Positions 45,378 to 55,027 are shown, numbered from the stretch's first letter. The stretch is 55,806 nt of DNA from JBBIOU01 sp037443205 (GCA_037443205.1 JBBIOU010000023.1:1-55806), one strand, 5' to 3'. Numbers and translations are program-made. Notes: a model not told the origin generated them from the letters alone.

Positions 45378-45962
45378 ATGAAACTGCTTGTATTAGATAA
45401 TTACGATAGTTTTACTTATAACCTGGTTCATTATATTGAATCCATACTTAAACAAGAGGTTATTGTAAAACGCAACGATGAAATTGCAATAGAAATGATA
45501 GCTTCTTTCTCGCACATCGTACTTTCGCCCGGCCCGGGCGTTCCTAAAAACGCAGGTATTATGCCTGAACTGTTAAAACGATATTCACACACAAAAAAAA
45601 TACTTGGTATTTGTTTAGGACATCAGGCTATTATTGAAAATTTTGGTGGTAAAATTCATAATCTTAACACCGTTTACCATGGCGTTGCAAGTGAAATTAA
45701 AATTAATAACCGGGCAGCAGTATTTAAAAATTTACCTGATAAATTAAGTGTGGGTCGTTATCATTCGTGGGCTGCTTTTGAAGCTGAAATTCCCGTTGAA
45801 TTGCAAAGCATTGCTCATGCAGAAGAGATTAACATGGGAGTACAACATAAAAATTATGCAATAACAGGATTGCAATTTCACCCGGAAAGTGTTCTTACCC
45901 CGTATGGCTTTCAAATTATAAAAAACTGGCTATTAGAATCATCAACACTAAAAAATATATAA
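45378..45962 (+). CDS. trpG: Anthranilate/aminodeoxychorismate synthase component II
   Basis: This 194-residue class I glutamine amidotransferase supplies ammonia to a chorismate-using synthase. The start LLVLDNYDSFTYNLVHY is diagnostic of TrpG/PabA, the nucleophile Cys is in LGICLGHQA, and His and Glu are in LQFHPESV. No component I gene (trpE or pabB) is adjacent, so whether it serves tryptophan, folate or both cannot be decided; many bacteria use one amphibolic subunit. It stands alone, flanked by minus-strand genes. Confidence 0.92.
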   Translation: MKLLVLDNYDSFTYNLVHYIESILKQEVIVKRNDEIAIEMIASFSHIVLSPGPGVPKNAGIMPELLKRYSHTKKILGICLGHQAIIENFGGKIHNLNTVYHGVASEIKINNRAAVFKNLPDKLSVGRYHSWAAFEAEIPVELQSIAHAEEINMGVQHKNYAITGLQFHPESVLTPYGFQIIKNWLLESSTLKNI

Positions 45963-46008
45963 TACAGTTAATCAATTCCAAATTTGTTTCAGTAATTCAA
46001 CATGGAAT

Positions 46009-46602
46009 TTATAGTTTAATTAGCTTGCCGTTAGCCGAAATATTTATGGCAGATATTGTATAAAAATAAAAACCGCTTTCTAAACTCATTAAATCAAGTA
46101 TTAATGAATTAGTAGTTGTAGTTTGCGAAGCAATCATTTTACCTTGTAAATCAAACAATGTAACAGTAATAATTTCATTCAGAACATTGTTAAAATAAAA
46201 ATTAAATACTCCGTTTGATGGGTTTGGAAATATTGTATAACCTTGTTCGTTGAGTGCATAAACTACTGTTTGCGAAAAATACCGATCACCATTAGCACCC
46301 AGTTCTATCATGTAATAATTTATGGAATTTAATTGTGGAGTATGATGAGTAAAATAATATCTCTCCGCGTTTCCTACACTACCACATATACCTTGAATAT
46401 CGCCAATCAGGCTAAAGTTATTATTATCCGTAGAATGATAAATATTTATTCCATTACAGGTATATCCGCTTTTTAATTCCCAACACAGATAAACATGGTT
46501 TTGCTGAGTTACATCAGCCCTAAAAAAATTAATAGCAGTATTTTGGGCAATGGTCGTACCGGCATAGATAAAAAGCAGGAAAAATAAATAAATATATTTC
46601 AT
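46009..46602 (-). CDS. Small T9SS-secreted protein
   Basis: This protein is 197 residues from ATG 46602; an in-frame TTG two codons earlier adds nothing. A signal peptide (YIYLFFLLFIYAGTTIAQ) is followed by a fibronectin-III-like stretch of about 90 residues (VTQQNHVYLCWELKSGYTCNGINIYHSTD...SINYYMIEL). The type A sorting domain is TIFPNPSNGVFNFYF...NGKLIKL. It is probably a small surface or adhesive protein. It lies 23 bp after an RluA-type gene on the same strand. Confidence 0.85.
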   Translation of the reverse strand: MKYIYLFFLLFIYAGTTIAQNTAINFFRADVTQQNHVYLCWELKSGYTCNGINIYHSTDNNNFSLIGDIQGICGSVGNAERYYFTHHTPQLNSINYYMIELGANGDRYFSQTVVYALNEQGYTIFPNPSNGVFNFYFNNVLNEIITVTLFDLQGKMIASQTTTTNSLILDLMSLESGFYFYTISAINISANGKLIKL

Positions 46603-46625
46603 ACACAAAATAACTGATAAACAGG

Positions 46626-47351
46626 TTATTTATTGTTCAGATATATTTCCTGTAATGCAATCCATAATTTTTCATTTGGCACAGGAGCTTCAATAACCAT
46701 AGATGTTTTATGAACAGGATGAAAGAACTCTATTTTTTTAGCATGTAAATGTATAGAAGCATCTTTATTGGTTCTGTTAAAACCGTATTTTATATCTCCT
46801 TTAATTGGGCAGCCTATACTTGCCAACTGGCAGCGTATTTGATGATGCCGTCCGGTTTTGGGTTTAATTTCCAATAAAAAATAATTATCACTTGCCCCAA
46901 GTAATTTATAACTTAACTCGCTGCGTTTTGCGTTTTTTGTTTCTTGCAAATAAGCTTTTGATTTGTTGGTTTTTTCGTTTTTCAATAAATAATGAATCAA
47001 CACATCCTCTTGTTGGGGCGGCTTATTTTTTACCACGGCCCAGTAAGTTTTTTGCACTTCATTTAATCGAAATGCCTCTGTCATTCGGCTCAGGGCTTTG
47101 CTTGTTTTAGCAAACAACACTACACCGCTTACGGGTCTATCTATACGATGTATCACTCCGGTAAAAACATTGCCCGGCTTTTGATATTTGTTTTTCAAAA
47201 AATTTTTTATCGCTTCGCTCAATGGTTCATCTCCGGTTTTATCACCCTGTACAATTTGTGATGGTAATTTGTTGATGGCAATCAAATGATTATCTTCAAA
47301 TAATATTTGTTCCTGAATATTCACCGTATATGCATTAGTCGAATGAAGCAC
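46626..47351 (-). CDS. RluA-family pseudouridine synthase
   Basis: This 241-residue enzyme isomerises uridine to pseudouridine in rRNA or tRNA. The catalytic Asp is in GVIHRIDRPVSGVVLFAKT. LEIKPKTGRHHQIRCQLA and IHLHAKKIEF are conserved downstream motifs. It lacks an S4 domain, so it is a short RluA/RluC-type protein whose target site is not predictable. The start is GTG 47351, overlapping the M23 peptidase gene by 17 bp, so the two are co-transcribed. Confidence 0.9.
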   Translation of the reverse strand: MLHSTNAYTVNIQEQILFEDNHLIAINKLPSQIVQGDKTGDEPLSEAIKNFLKNKYQKPGNVFTGVIHRIDRPVSGVVLFAKTSKALSRMTEAFRLNEVQKTYWAVVKNKPPQQEDVLIHYLLKNEKTNKSKAYLQETKNAKRSELSYKLLGASDNYFLLEIKPKTGRHHQIRCQLASIGCPIKGDIKYGFNRTNKDASIHLHAKKIEFFHPVHKTSMVIEAPVPNEKLWIALQEIYLNNK

Positions 47352-48315
47352 TTGAATTAGCAGCAGCTTTTAACAATTCTTCGTATTGTTCGGGGGTTAA
47401 ATCATTAAAATAATAATTTACCGGATTTACTTTTTCACCGTTTTTCCATACTTCGTAATGTAAATGCGGAGCGGTAGATTTTCCGGTACTGCCTACTTTG
47501 CCTATTACCTGTCCGCGTTTTACTTTTTGACCAGTTTTAACATCAAAGGCGCTTAAATGTGCATATAAAGTTTGATACCCAAAACCATGATTGATTAAAA
47601 CAATATTTCCATATCCCCAGTAATTGCTTTCTATACTTTGCACTACCCCGTCACCGGTAGCATAAACATCCGTACCGATTGTTGAGGGAAAATCCATACC
47701 CGTATGCATCGCTCTGGTTTTATAGATGGGGTCTATACGCCAGCCAAAAGGCCCGATACCGGCAGTTAAGGCTTTTTTAGCTATAGGCATTATGGCAGGT
47801 ATGCTGTTTAACATTTTTTCTTTGCGCTTGGCTAAAGCAATTACCTCATCAAAAGATTTGGATTGTGCATATAATTTTTTTTCAATTCTATCTAATAACT
47901 GATAAGTTGAAATTATAATTTCACCACTGGTATAATTTTCAAATTCTTTATATTTATTATTGCCTCCGGTTGCGCGCTCGCGTTTATAGGTCGGATAAGG
48001 TTCTGCTTCAAATATGATACGGTATATATTGTCATCGCGCTGTTGCATATCTGCTAAAATGATTTCTATATCCTGCAATTGTTTTTTAATTAGCTCAAAT
48101 TGCTTACGCAACTGCTTGTTATCTCTTTCTAATGCTTGTTCGCGTGGCGACTTAAAAAACGGTTGATTTTCGTATATAAGAATGGTAACTACGGCAAATA
48201 CTACACTGCTGACAAACCATGGCAGCATATTTATTAGTTTTTCTTTGAAACTCTGCTCAATTTTTTCATATTGCAGCGTTTCGGGGTTGTAACGATATTT
48301 TATTTTTTTACTCAA
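47335..48315 (-). CDS. M23 (LytM-type) peptidoglycan peptidase, membrane-anchored
   Basis: This 326-residue protein has a single membrane helix (residues about 30-50, WFVSSVVFAVVTILIY). A coiled coil follows (about 55-95, REQALERDNKQLRKQFELIKKQLQDIEI), then the M23 domain. The zinc ligands are His and Asp in HTGMDFPSTIG and His in PHLHYEVW, and the catalytic His is in LYAHLS. The layout matches EnvC/NlpD-like or hydrolytic peptidases that cut peptide cross-links; because the ligands are intact, it is probably an active endopeptidase. It heads a three-gene unit with the RluA-type synthase and a T9SS protein. Confidence 0.92.
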   Translation of the reverse strand: MSKKIKYRYNPETLQYEKIEQSFKEKLINMLPWFVSSVVFAVVTILIYENQPFFKSPREQALERDNKQLRKQFELIKKQLQDIEIILADMQQRDDNIYRIIFEAEPYPTYKRERATGGNNKYKEFENYTSGEIIISTYQLLDRIEKKLYAQSKSFDEVIALAKRKEKMLNSIPAIMPIAKKALTAGIGPFGWRIDPIYKTRAMHTGMDFPSTIGTDVYATGDGVVQSIESNYWGYGNIVLINHGFGYQTLYAHLSAFDVKTGQKVKRGQVIGKVGSTGKSTAPHLHYEVWKNGEKVNPVNYYFNDLTPEQYEELLKAAANSSASFD

Positions 48316-48495
48316 AATTTAAGGGGCTCTAATATATAATAAATATTTAAAGTATTACTCTAAAAATTAGTTAATACACTATCCATATATTTAGCGGCAA
48401 CCATTTACCTTAACACACAGTGTATGGTATGGTGCAATAGTTTCGGTTTTTTTAGCAACTATCTATGATAAAAATATTTTATTCCCCAAAAGCTG

Positions 48496-48536
48496 TTAAA
48501 CTTTTCGGTGCAAGCGGACTATCTAAATTTTGTAAA
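48496..48536. repeat. Dispersed repeat R1, copy c (diverged)
   Basis: This copy shares ACTTTT..GGTGCAAGC.GG...TCTAA(A/G)(A)TTTTGTAAA with copies a and b but lacks the full 33-nt core. The rest of the 48316-48591 gap contains no gene. Confidence 0.45.
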
Positions 48537-48561
48537 AATCAAATCAAGTTCAATATCTTTA
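48529..48561 (+). promoter_or_regulatory. Possible promoter TTTG-N21-TATCTTTA
   Basis: TTTG (48529-48532) lies 21 bp before TATCTTTA (48554-48561), a one-mismatch -7 element 30 bp upstream of the M2 peptidase ATG. The -33 box falls within the R1 repeat. Confidence 0.35.
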
Positions 48562-48591
48562 CCCGATTTTTAACCCATATATAATCTGATT

Positions 48592-50397
48592 ATGAAAAAT
48601 ACTTCACTGGTAGTTATTGTTTGGTTATCAATAAATGCCTGTACAAACAATAAAACGAATGATGCAAATTCAGCATTGGATGAATTTTTAGCGAATTACA
48701 ATATAAAATATCAAGAATTGCTTTACGCACAAAACCAGGCACAATGGGAAATGCAAACTCATATTGTAGAGGGCGATACCATGGCAGCGTATAAAGCAGG
48801 GCTGGCTGATAAAGCAATGAGCGATTTTTTGGGTAGTAATGAAAATGTAAGTAAAGCAAAAATGTTTCTTCAGGATAAATCTAAACTTAGCGATTTGCAG
48901 CAACGTCAATTAAACACTATTATTTTTTTGGCAGGAGCTTCGCCCGAAGCGGCAAAAGATATTGTGAATGAAAAAATTAAAGTTCAAAACGAACAAATAC
49001 AGAAATTATACGGGTTTAAATACATTCTTAATGGCGATACCCTTTCAACCAATAAAATAGAAGAAATATTACGAACAGAAAATAATGTAAATAATCGCCT
49101 GGCTGTATGGAATGTAAGTAAAGAAGTGGGCAAACAATTAAAAACAGGGCTTGTAAAGTTGCGCGAATTAAGAAACAAAAGTGTAGAACCTTTGGGATAT
49201 AATGATTTTTTTGCCTATCAGGTTTCTGAGTATAACATGACCAGCGATGAACTGATGAAAATATGTAAAGAAATGATACAAGAACTATGGCCGTTATATC
49301 GCGAATTACACACCTGGGCAAGATATGAACTGGCTGAAAAATACAAGCAGCCGGTACCTGAGATGCTGCCGGCTCACTGGTTACCCAATCGTTGGGGACA
49401 AGACTGGACAGCCTTGATAGATGTGGAAGGTTTTGATATTGATGCCGCCCTTGAATCTAAATCAGCTGAATGGATAATGAAAGAAGGAGAAGCATTTTAT
49501 GTTTCTTTGGGTTTTGAAAAATTGCCTGCTGTGTTTTGGGAAAAATCTAGTTTGTATCCCTTGCCTGCCGATGCAGGATACAGTAAAAACAACCACGCTT
49601 CTGCCTGGCATTTTGATAACGACCGTGATGTGCGCTCTTTAATGAGTGTAATACCTAACAGCGAATGGTGGGAAACCGTTTTACATGAATTAGGACATAT
49701 TTATTATTTTCTAGAATATTCTAATCCTGATGTGCCTATTATTTTACGCAATGGTGCAAACCGTGCTTATCACGAAGCTTTTGGTACACAAATAGGATTG
49801 GCATCCATGCAAAAAGCATTTCTGCAGGCAAGAGGTTTGGTAGATAAAAATGCAAAAGTAGATAGTATAAAAGTTTTGCTGAAAGAGGCTTTAAGTTATG
49901 TGGTGGTTATCCCCTGGGCAGCCGGAGTTATGACCGGTTTTGAATACGAACTTTATGCACAAAATCTATCGCCCGATAATTTTAATGCCAAATGGTGGGA
50001 ATTGGTAAAAAAATATCAAGGTATTGTTCCTCCTGCTCCCAGAGGTGAAGAATATTGCGATGCAGCGACTAAAACACATATCAACGATGACCCCGCTCAA
50101 TATTACGATTATGCCATGAGCAATTTGTTACTCTTTCAGTTTCATGTATACATTGCTAATAATATTTTAAAACAAGATCCACATAATACAAATTATTGGG
50201 GCAATAAAGAGGTGGGTAACTTTTTAAAAAAAATTATGCACCCTGGCGCATCGGTTGATTGGCGGGAACACCTCAAAAACAGCATAGGCGAAGAAATGAG
50301 CGCAAAAGCCATGGTTGAATATTTTTCTCCTTTAATCACTTATTTAAAAGAAGTAGATAAAGGAAGAAATTATACGCTGCCCGAAACAATTGATTAA
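48592..50397 (+). CDS. M2 family (ACE-like) dipeptidyl carboxypeptidase, lipoprotein
   Basis: This 601-residue protein has a lipoprotein-type signal ending in SINAC (Cys17). It belongs to the angiotensin-converting-enzyme (M2) family. The zinc motif is HELGHIYYFLEY, the third ligand Glu is in RAYHEAFGTQIG, and DDPAQYYDYAMSNLLLFQFH matches the conserved ACE region around the catalytic His. It should remove dipeptides from peptide C-termini in the periplasm or at the outer membrane. It fits the other secreted peptidases of the window. It overlaps the convergent alaS gene by 4 bp at the 3' end. Confidence 0.93.
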   Translation: MKNTSLVVIVWLSINACTNNKTNDANSALDEFLANYNIKYQELLYAQNQAQWEMQTHIVEGDTMAAYKAGLADKAMSDFLGSNENVSKAKMFLQDKSKLSDLQQRQLNTIIFLAGASPEAAKDIVNEKIKVQNEQIQKLYGFKYILNGDTLSTNKIEEILRTENNVNNRLAVWNVSKEVGKQLKTGLVKLRELRNKSVEPLGYNDFFAYQVSEYNMTSDELMKICKEMIQELWPLYRELHTWARYELAEKYKQPVPEMLPAHWLPNRWGQDWTALIDVEGFDIDAALESKSAEWIMKEGEAFYVSLGFEKLPAVFWEKSSLYPLPADAGYSKNNHASAWHFDNDRDVRSLMSVIPNSEWWETVLHELGHIYYFLEYSNPDVPIILRNGANRAYHEAFGTQIGLASMQKAFLQARGLVDKNAKVDSIKVLLKEALSYVVVIPWAAGVMTGFEYELYAQNLSPDNFNAKWWELVKKYQGIVPPAPRGEEYCDAATKTHINDDPAQYYDYAMSNLLLFQFHVYIANNILKQDPHNTNYWGNKEVGNFLKKIMHPGASVDWREHLKNSIGEEMSAKAMVEYFSPLITYLKEVDKGRNYTLPETID

Positions 50398-53045
50398 TTT
50401 TTAGTAAATATTGTTTTGAAGATATTTTCTGCTTTTAACAATACCTGCTCTAAACCCTGGGGATTTGTTCCTCCTGCACTGGCATAAAAAGCTTGTCCGC
50501 CTCCGCCTCCGTTAATTTCTTTGGCTAATTCTTTTACAATATTACCGGCATGCAGGTTTTTATCTTTCACAATCTCTTCGGAAATAAGCACCCCGATATT
50601 TGCTTTGCCGGCCTGTTCGGATACAAAAACCAAGAACAGATTAGGCATTTCATTTTTTAACTGAAAGGCCAGATCTTTTATTTGTTGTGCGTCTAAATCT
50701 AATTTACGAGCCAAAAAGTTTATGCCGTTCAAGGGTTTTATTTCTTTGATAACTTCTTGTTTAATATTTTTTACTTTTTCTCTAGAGAGTATTTCTATTT
50801 GCTTTTTTAGTTGAGAGTTTTCGGTAATTATATCGTTTATGGCTTTTTTAATGTCTTTAGGGTTTTTAAGTAAATCATTAATTTCTTTTATCAAAAATTC
50901 TTTTTCCTGATAATAGCTATCGGCTTTGTCTGAGGTTATGGCTTCTATTCGTCTGATACCTGCAGCTACTGCGCTTTCCGAAATAATTTTAAAACGGCCT
51001 ATTTCTGCCGTGTTTTTTACATGGGTACCCCCACAAAATTCGATAGATGTTCCAAATTTTATTACCCGTACGGTATCGCCATATTTTTCGCCAAAGAGCG
51101 CCATTGCTCCCATTTCTTTACCTTTTTCTATGGGTAAATTGCGATATTCTTCCAACAAGATATTTGCTCTTATTTTTTCATTCACCATATTTTCTATGGC
51201 TTTTAATTCCTCTTCGCTAACTTTTGAAAAATGAGAAAAATCAAAGCGCAGATAATTCTCATCTACCAGCGATCCTTTTTGTTCTACATGTGTTCCTAAA
51301 ACGGCACGTAAGCTTTCATGCAGCAGGTGTGTAGCTGTGTGGTTTCGCGCTGTATATATTCTTTTATGATGATTTACAACCGCATTAAATGTGGCTTGCG
51401 GGTTTGTCGGAATGGCATCACTGAAATGTATTATAAGATTATTTTCTTTTTTGGTATCGGTTATATAAATTCTTTCGCCTTCGGCTTCTATATATCCTGT
51501 ATCGCCTACTTGGCCGCCACCTTCGGGATAGAAGGGAGTAAGGTTAAATACCAATTGGTATTGTTCTTTATTTTTAATTTTTACTTTACGGTATTTTACT
51601 AAATTTATGGTTGCCTTCGTAAAATCATATCCAACAAATTCTTCCACATCATCATCACTTATTATTATCCAATCATCGGTTTCTATATTACCGGCTTTGC
51701 GCGAACGATTTTTTTGCAGTTCTAAATTTTTTCTGAATCCTTGTTCATCAATTTGCAATTCATATCCTTTTGCAATGAGTTGAGTTAAATCGAGCGGAAA
51801 ACCAAAAGTATCGTACAACTCAAATACTACATCGCCCGGAATAGTTTTTTGTTTTTTTGCGTTCAAATCAATACATACCTGGTCTATGCGTTTTAAGCCG
51901 TTTTCCAGAGTTCTGTAAAACGATTGCTCTTCTTCTTTGATTACTTTTTCAATCAGTTGTTTTTGGGCATTTAACTCAGGAAAAGCATGCCCCATCTGAT
52001 TAGCCAAAACATGTACCATGCGGTGCAAAAATGGCTCTTTTATTCCCAGCGATTGGTAACCATAGCGCACGGCACGTCTTAAAATTCTGCGTATAACATA
52101 GCCTGCACCGGTGTTAGAGGGTAATTGTCCATCGGCAATAGAAAATGAAATAGCGCGTATATGATCGGCAATTACACGCATACCGATATTGATAATTTCC
52201 TGTTGTTTATGGGTATCGTTGCTCTTATATCTTAAGCCTGATAGCGATTCTATTTTTTCTATAAGCGGACTAAAAACATCGGTGTCGTAATTAGATTGTT
52301 TACCTTGCAATACCCGCACCAAACGTTCAAACCCCATACCTGTATCAACGTGTTGTGCAGGGAGTTTTTCCAAAGAGCCATCAGCTTTACGGTTAAACTC
52401 CATAAACACGTTGTTCCATATTTCAATCACCTGTGGATTGTCTTTGTTTACCAGGTCGGCTCCCGAAATTTTAGCGCGCTCTTCATCACTGCGGCCATCA
52501 TAATGTATTTCAGTGCATGGCCCGCATGGGCCGGTATCGCCCATTTCCCAAAAATTATCTTTTTTACTGCCATTTAATATCCGGTCCTCACTCAGGTATT
52601 TTTTCCATTCGTTAAAGGCTTCATGGTCTTTTTCCAATCCTTCTTCAGGGCTTCCTTCAAACACTGTAACATATAAACGACTTTTATCTATTTTATAAAC
52701 TTCGGTAAGCAATTCCCAACTCCAGGCAATGGCTTCTTTTTTAAAATAATCGCCAAAACTCCAGTTGCCCAGCATCTCGAACATAGTGTGATGATATGTA
52801 TCTACACCCACCTCTTCTAAATCATTATGTTTGCCCGATACACGCAAACACTTTTGGGTGTTGGCTATTCGTGGGTATTTTACAGGTGAATTACCTAAAA
52901 ATATATCTTTAAACTGATTCATACCCGCATTGGTAAACATCAATGTAGGGTCGTTTTTTACCACCATGGGAGCCGAAGGAACTATTTCGTGTTGTTTGCC
53001 CTTAAAAAATTCTAAAAACTGCTGGCGTATTTGATTTGCTGTCAT
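50394..53045 (-). CDS. alaS: Alanyl-tRNA synthetase
   Basis: This 883-residue protein charges tRNA-Ala and edits mischarged tRNA. The class II catalytic core is N-terminal (RQQFLEFFKGKQHEIVPSAPM; TNAGMNQFKDIFLG). The editing domain has the zinc motifs HTATH and CGGTH, and the C-terminal C-Ala domain contains the glycine-rich NGGGGGQAFYASAGG. Length is normal. The gene overlaps the M2 peptidase gene tail to tail by 4 bp. TAATTTCG (minus strand, 53069-53076) upstream resembles a -7 box, the same 8-mer seen upstream of exonuclease III. Confidence 0.97.
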   Translation of the reverse strand: MTANQIRQQFLEFFKGKQHEIVPSAPMVVKNDPTLMFTNAGMNQFKDIFLGNSPVKYPRIANTQKCLRVSGKHNDLEEVGVDTYHHTMFEMLGNWSFGDYFKKEAIAWSWELLTEVYKIDKSRLYVTVFEGSPEEGLEKDHEAFNEWKKYLSEDRILNGSKKDNFWEMGDTGPCGPCTEIHYDGRSDEERAKISGADLVNKDNPQVIEIWNNVFMEFNRKADGSLEKLPAQHVDTGMGFERLVRVLQGKQSNYDTDVFSPLIEKIESLSGLRYKSNDTHKQQEIINIGMRVIADHIRAISFSIADGQLPSNTGAGYVIRRILRRAVRYGYQSLGIKEPFLHRMVHVLANQMGHAFPELNAQKQLIEKVIKEEEQSFYRTLENGLKRIDQVCIDLNAKKQKTIPGDVVFELYDTFGFPLDLTQLIAKGYELQIDEQGFRKNLELQKNRSRKAGNIETDDWIIISDDDVEEFVGYDFTKATINLVKYRKVKIKNKEQYQLVFNLTPFYPEGGGQVGDTGYIEAEGERIYITDTKKENNLIIHFSDAIPTNPQATFNAVVNHHKRIYTARNHTATHLLHESLRAVLGTHVEQKGSLVDENYLRFDFSHFSKVSEEELKAIENMVNEKIRANILLEEYRNLPIEKGKEMGAMALFGEKYGDTVRVIKFGTSIEFCGGTHVKNTAEIGRFKIISESAVAAGIRRIEAITSDKADSYYQEKEFLIKEINDLLKNPKDIKKAINDIITENSQLKKQIEILSREKVKNIKQEVIKEIKPLNGINFLARKLDLDAQQIKDLAFQLKNEMPNLFLVFVSEQAGKANIGVLISEEIVKDKNLHAGNIVKELAKEINGGGGGQAFYASAGGTNPQGLEQVLLKAENIFKTIFTKN

Positions 53046-53098
53046 TTAACTTTGCTATTTAAGGACAGCGAAATTACAGATTATTGATTAAATATTAA

Positions 53099-54584
53099 CT
53101 AATGAGAGATAACTACTTTTTTTACTATTCTTACCTGCTCATTACACACTTGCAAAAAGTAAATGCCGCTGGGTAAATGCATAATGTTAATAGTTGATTG
53201 GTTATTGGTAATTATATTATTGTAAATTTCTTTTCCTGTAATATCAAATACTTTACATTGTACATTATACATTGTACTTTGTACATCCTCTATGTTTATG
53301 TTAAAAATTCCGTTGCTTGGGTTGGGGTAAACCGAGACACTCATTAACTCTTGTGCGTATTCCAGCACCGATAAACTGCAATTCATGGTATCGCAGCCCT
53401 CATCATCCACAATAATATACCAATTATCTGCTGTATTGGTAGTATCATCAGCAAAGGCAAAGCCACCCAAAAAAGTAAAACCATTACCCAAGGGGATTTG
53501 GCTGCCTATTACAGCATCGGCCTGACGCTTGTTAAATGCTCTTTTCCAGATAATATTTCCCATAAAATCTAATTTGGTGTAGTATTGTATTGTTCCACTC
53601 GAATATGCCATTATTTTTATAGAGTTGTTATCTATTTGCGGAGTAGCCCAAAAGCTAAAACCGTTTTGGCAGGCTGGAAAAAAATCACAAAAATAATAAG
53701 ATGTGTCTCTAAGCACATTTCCCGTGGGGCTTAAAACATTTACCCGCTGATATGAGGTGAAATTACCAAAACTAGGATGTGGTCTTGAGCCCCCGCAAAA
53801 ATAATTTCCGTTAGGAAGCTCTATACAACTTAGCCCTCACGACTCACCCGTGCCGCCTAATAGTTTTGTCCATTGGGTATTGCCCAACGAATCTAATTTA
53901 TATACCCGTGTGCGGTAATTCCAGCCCCCGTTATGCCTTAGGGTAGTTAAAATAAAACCATTATCGGATGTAGAGCTGAGGTATAAATAACTTTCTTTTA
54001 CATTAGTAGCACCAAAGTTTTTTGCCATAAAACAGTGCCGGAAGTATCACATGCAATTAAGGCAACATTATTATAATTTGGGGGAGAATAATAGGTGCCC
54101 GAAAAATACATCATACTATCTTTTAGAACCATTACAAAAGGTCTGAAATCTTTTTCATTGGGTAAATATCGTTTTTCCCAAATTACATTCAGCGAATCAT
54201 CAAATTTTAATAAAAACCCCTTCATTGTATCAACTCCGTCAAATTTATTTCCTATGGCATAATAGTAGTCTCCTGCTTTTACCATCCCATAAGAACTATA
54301 ATAAAAATGTATGGTATCGCCATGCCTGACAGATTTGGTAAGGTTAAAATTCTCGTCATACCTTGCCAGCTCTATATTGCGAAAATATTGCGGATAGTCC
54401 TGATTAAAATAAGTAGCACCAAAAGATATGTATCCGTCATGGGTTTTAATATAGGCCGAGGTTACTTCTTGCTTATCTAAAGTTTCGGATAGTGCGTGCA
54501 GATACTGAGCAAAACTTACCGTGCTCTTATGGCTGCATAACACCCATAAAGCACAGATAAGAAATATATTTTTTTATTAAACAT
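53099..54584 (-). pseudogene. Decayed T9SS beta-propeller-like gene, paralogue of 26530-28020
   Basis: Homology to the intact 496-aa paralogue extends along the full length, from the signal peptide to the sorting domain (SVYPNPSNGIFNINI...VKKVVISH), but three lesions break the frame. First, near the 5' end one base appears missing from an A-run (plus-strand T-run 54569-54575); restoring it gives MFNKKNIFLICALWVLC as a signal peptide. Second, one base is missing from the A-run at 54018-54023. Third, TGG (Trp in GGTGESW) has become TGA at 53837-53839. The remaining pieces read 53099-53716, 53837-54028 and 53998-54543. The mix of one nonsense change and two homopolymer indels supports real decay, though the indels alone could be sequencing errors. 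Confidence 0.85.
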
Positions 54585-54794
54585 TTATTTTACAAGCATT
54601 ACTTTTTTATACGCTATTATTTTATCGTTGCTCACTATGTATGCATGGTATGTTCCGCTTGGCTGTCTTTGCAAATCTACCGTAATTTTTTCGTTTTGCA
54701 AAGTAATCATCTGTATAATACGTCCTTGTAAATCGCATATCAGAAATAATGAGCCTTCGGTTTCTTCGTTCATGCCAACGGTAATGTTTATCCC
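54585..54794 (-). pseudogene. Sorting-domain remnant of an M43-type metalloprotease
   Basis: Minus-strand codons from GINITVGMNEETEGSLFLI to KKVMLVK match the last about 70 residues of the 28108-31710 metalloprotease (ISIGMNEETQGSLLLI...). Everything upstream, including protease and beta-helix, is gone. It sits between the decayed T9SS gene and the HTH remnant, in the same order as at the intact locus. Confidence 0.85.
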
Positions 54795-54883
54795 TAACAT
54801 GTCATTTGCTGCGTGTGGTACTGTGTATGTGTGGTTTACACACGGCTTGCCGGAAAAAAATCGAATCACTTTTATGGTATAGC

Positions 54884-55027
54884 TATGATTTTTATAATGA
54901 AATAGAAAAAATAAGAACTATCAGCAACCAAAGCGAAAATTATTGGAAAGAAAAATATTATCAGTTATTGGAAAAACACCAACTTCTTCTCGAAAATAAA
55001 ATGAAGATATATTTTAAAGATAAATAA
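54884..55027 (+). pseudogene. 3' remnant of a small HTH regulator
   Basis: The frame YDFYNEIEKIRTISNQSENYW then KEKYYQLLEKHQLLLENK to YFKDK-stop matches residues 57-102 of the intact regulator at 32046-32354. The helix-turn-helix half (first 56 residues) is deleted. The 89 bp between this and the sorting-domain remnant (54795-54883) match neither gene. An upstream open frame reads into it, but with no sensible N-terminus. Confidence 0.85.

Noticed and set aside
54806..54883. Upstream extension of the HTH-remnant frame as a real N-terminus
   Set aside because: The extension matches no part of the intact regulator and lacks an HTH; it is a fused open frame after a deletion.
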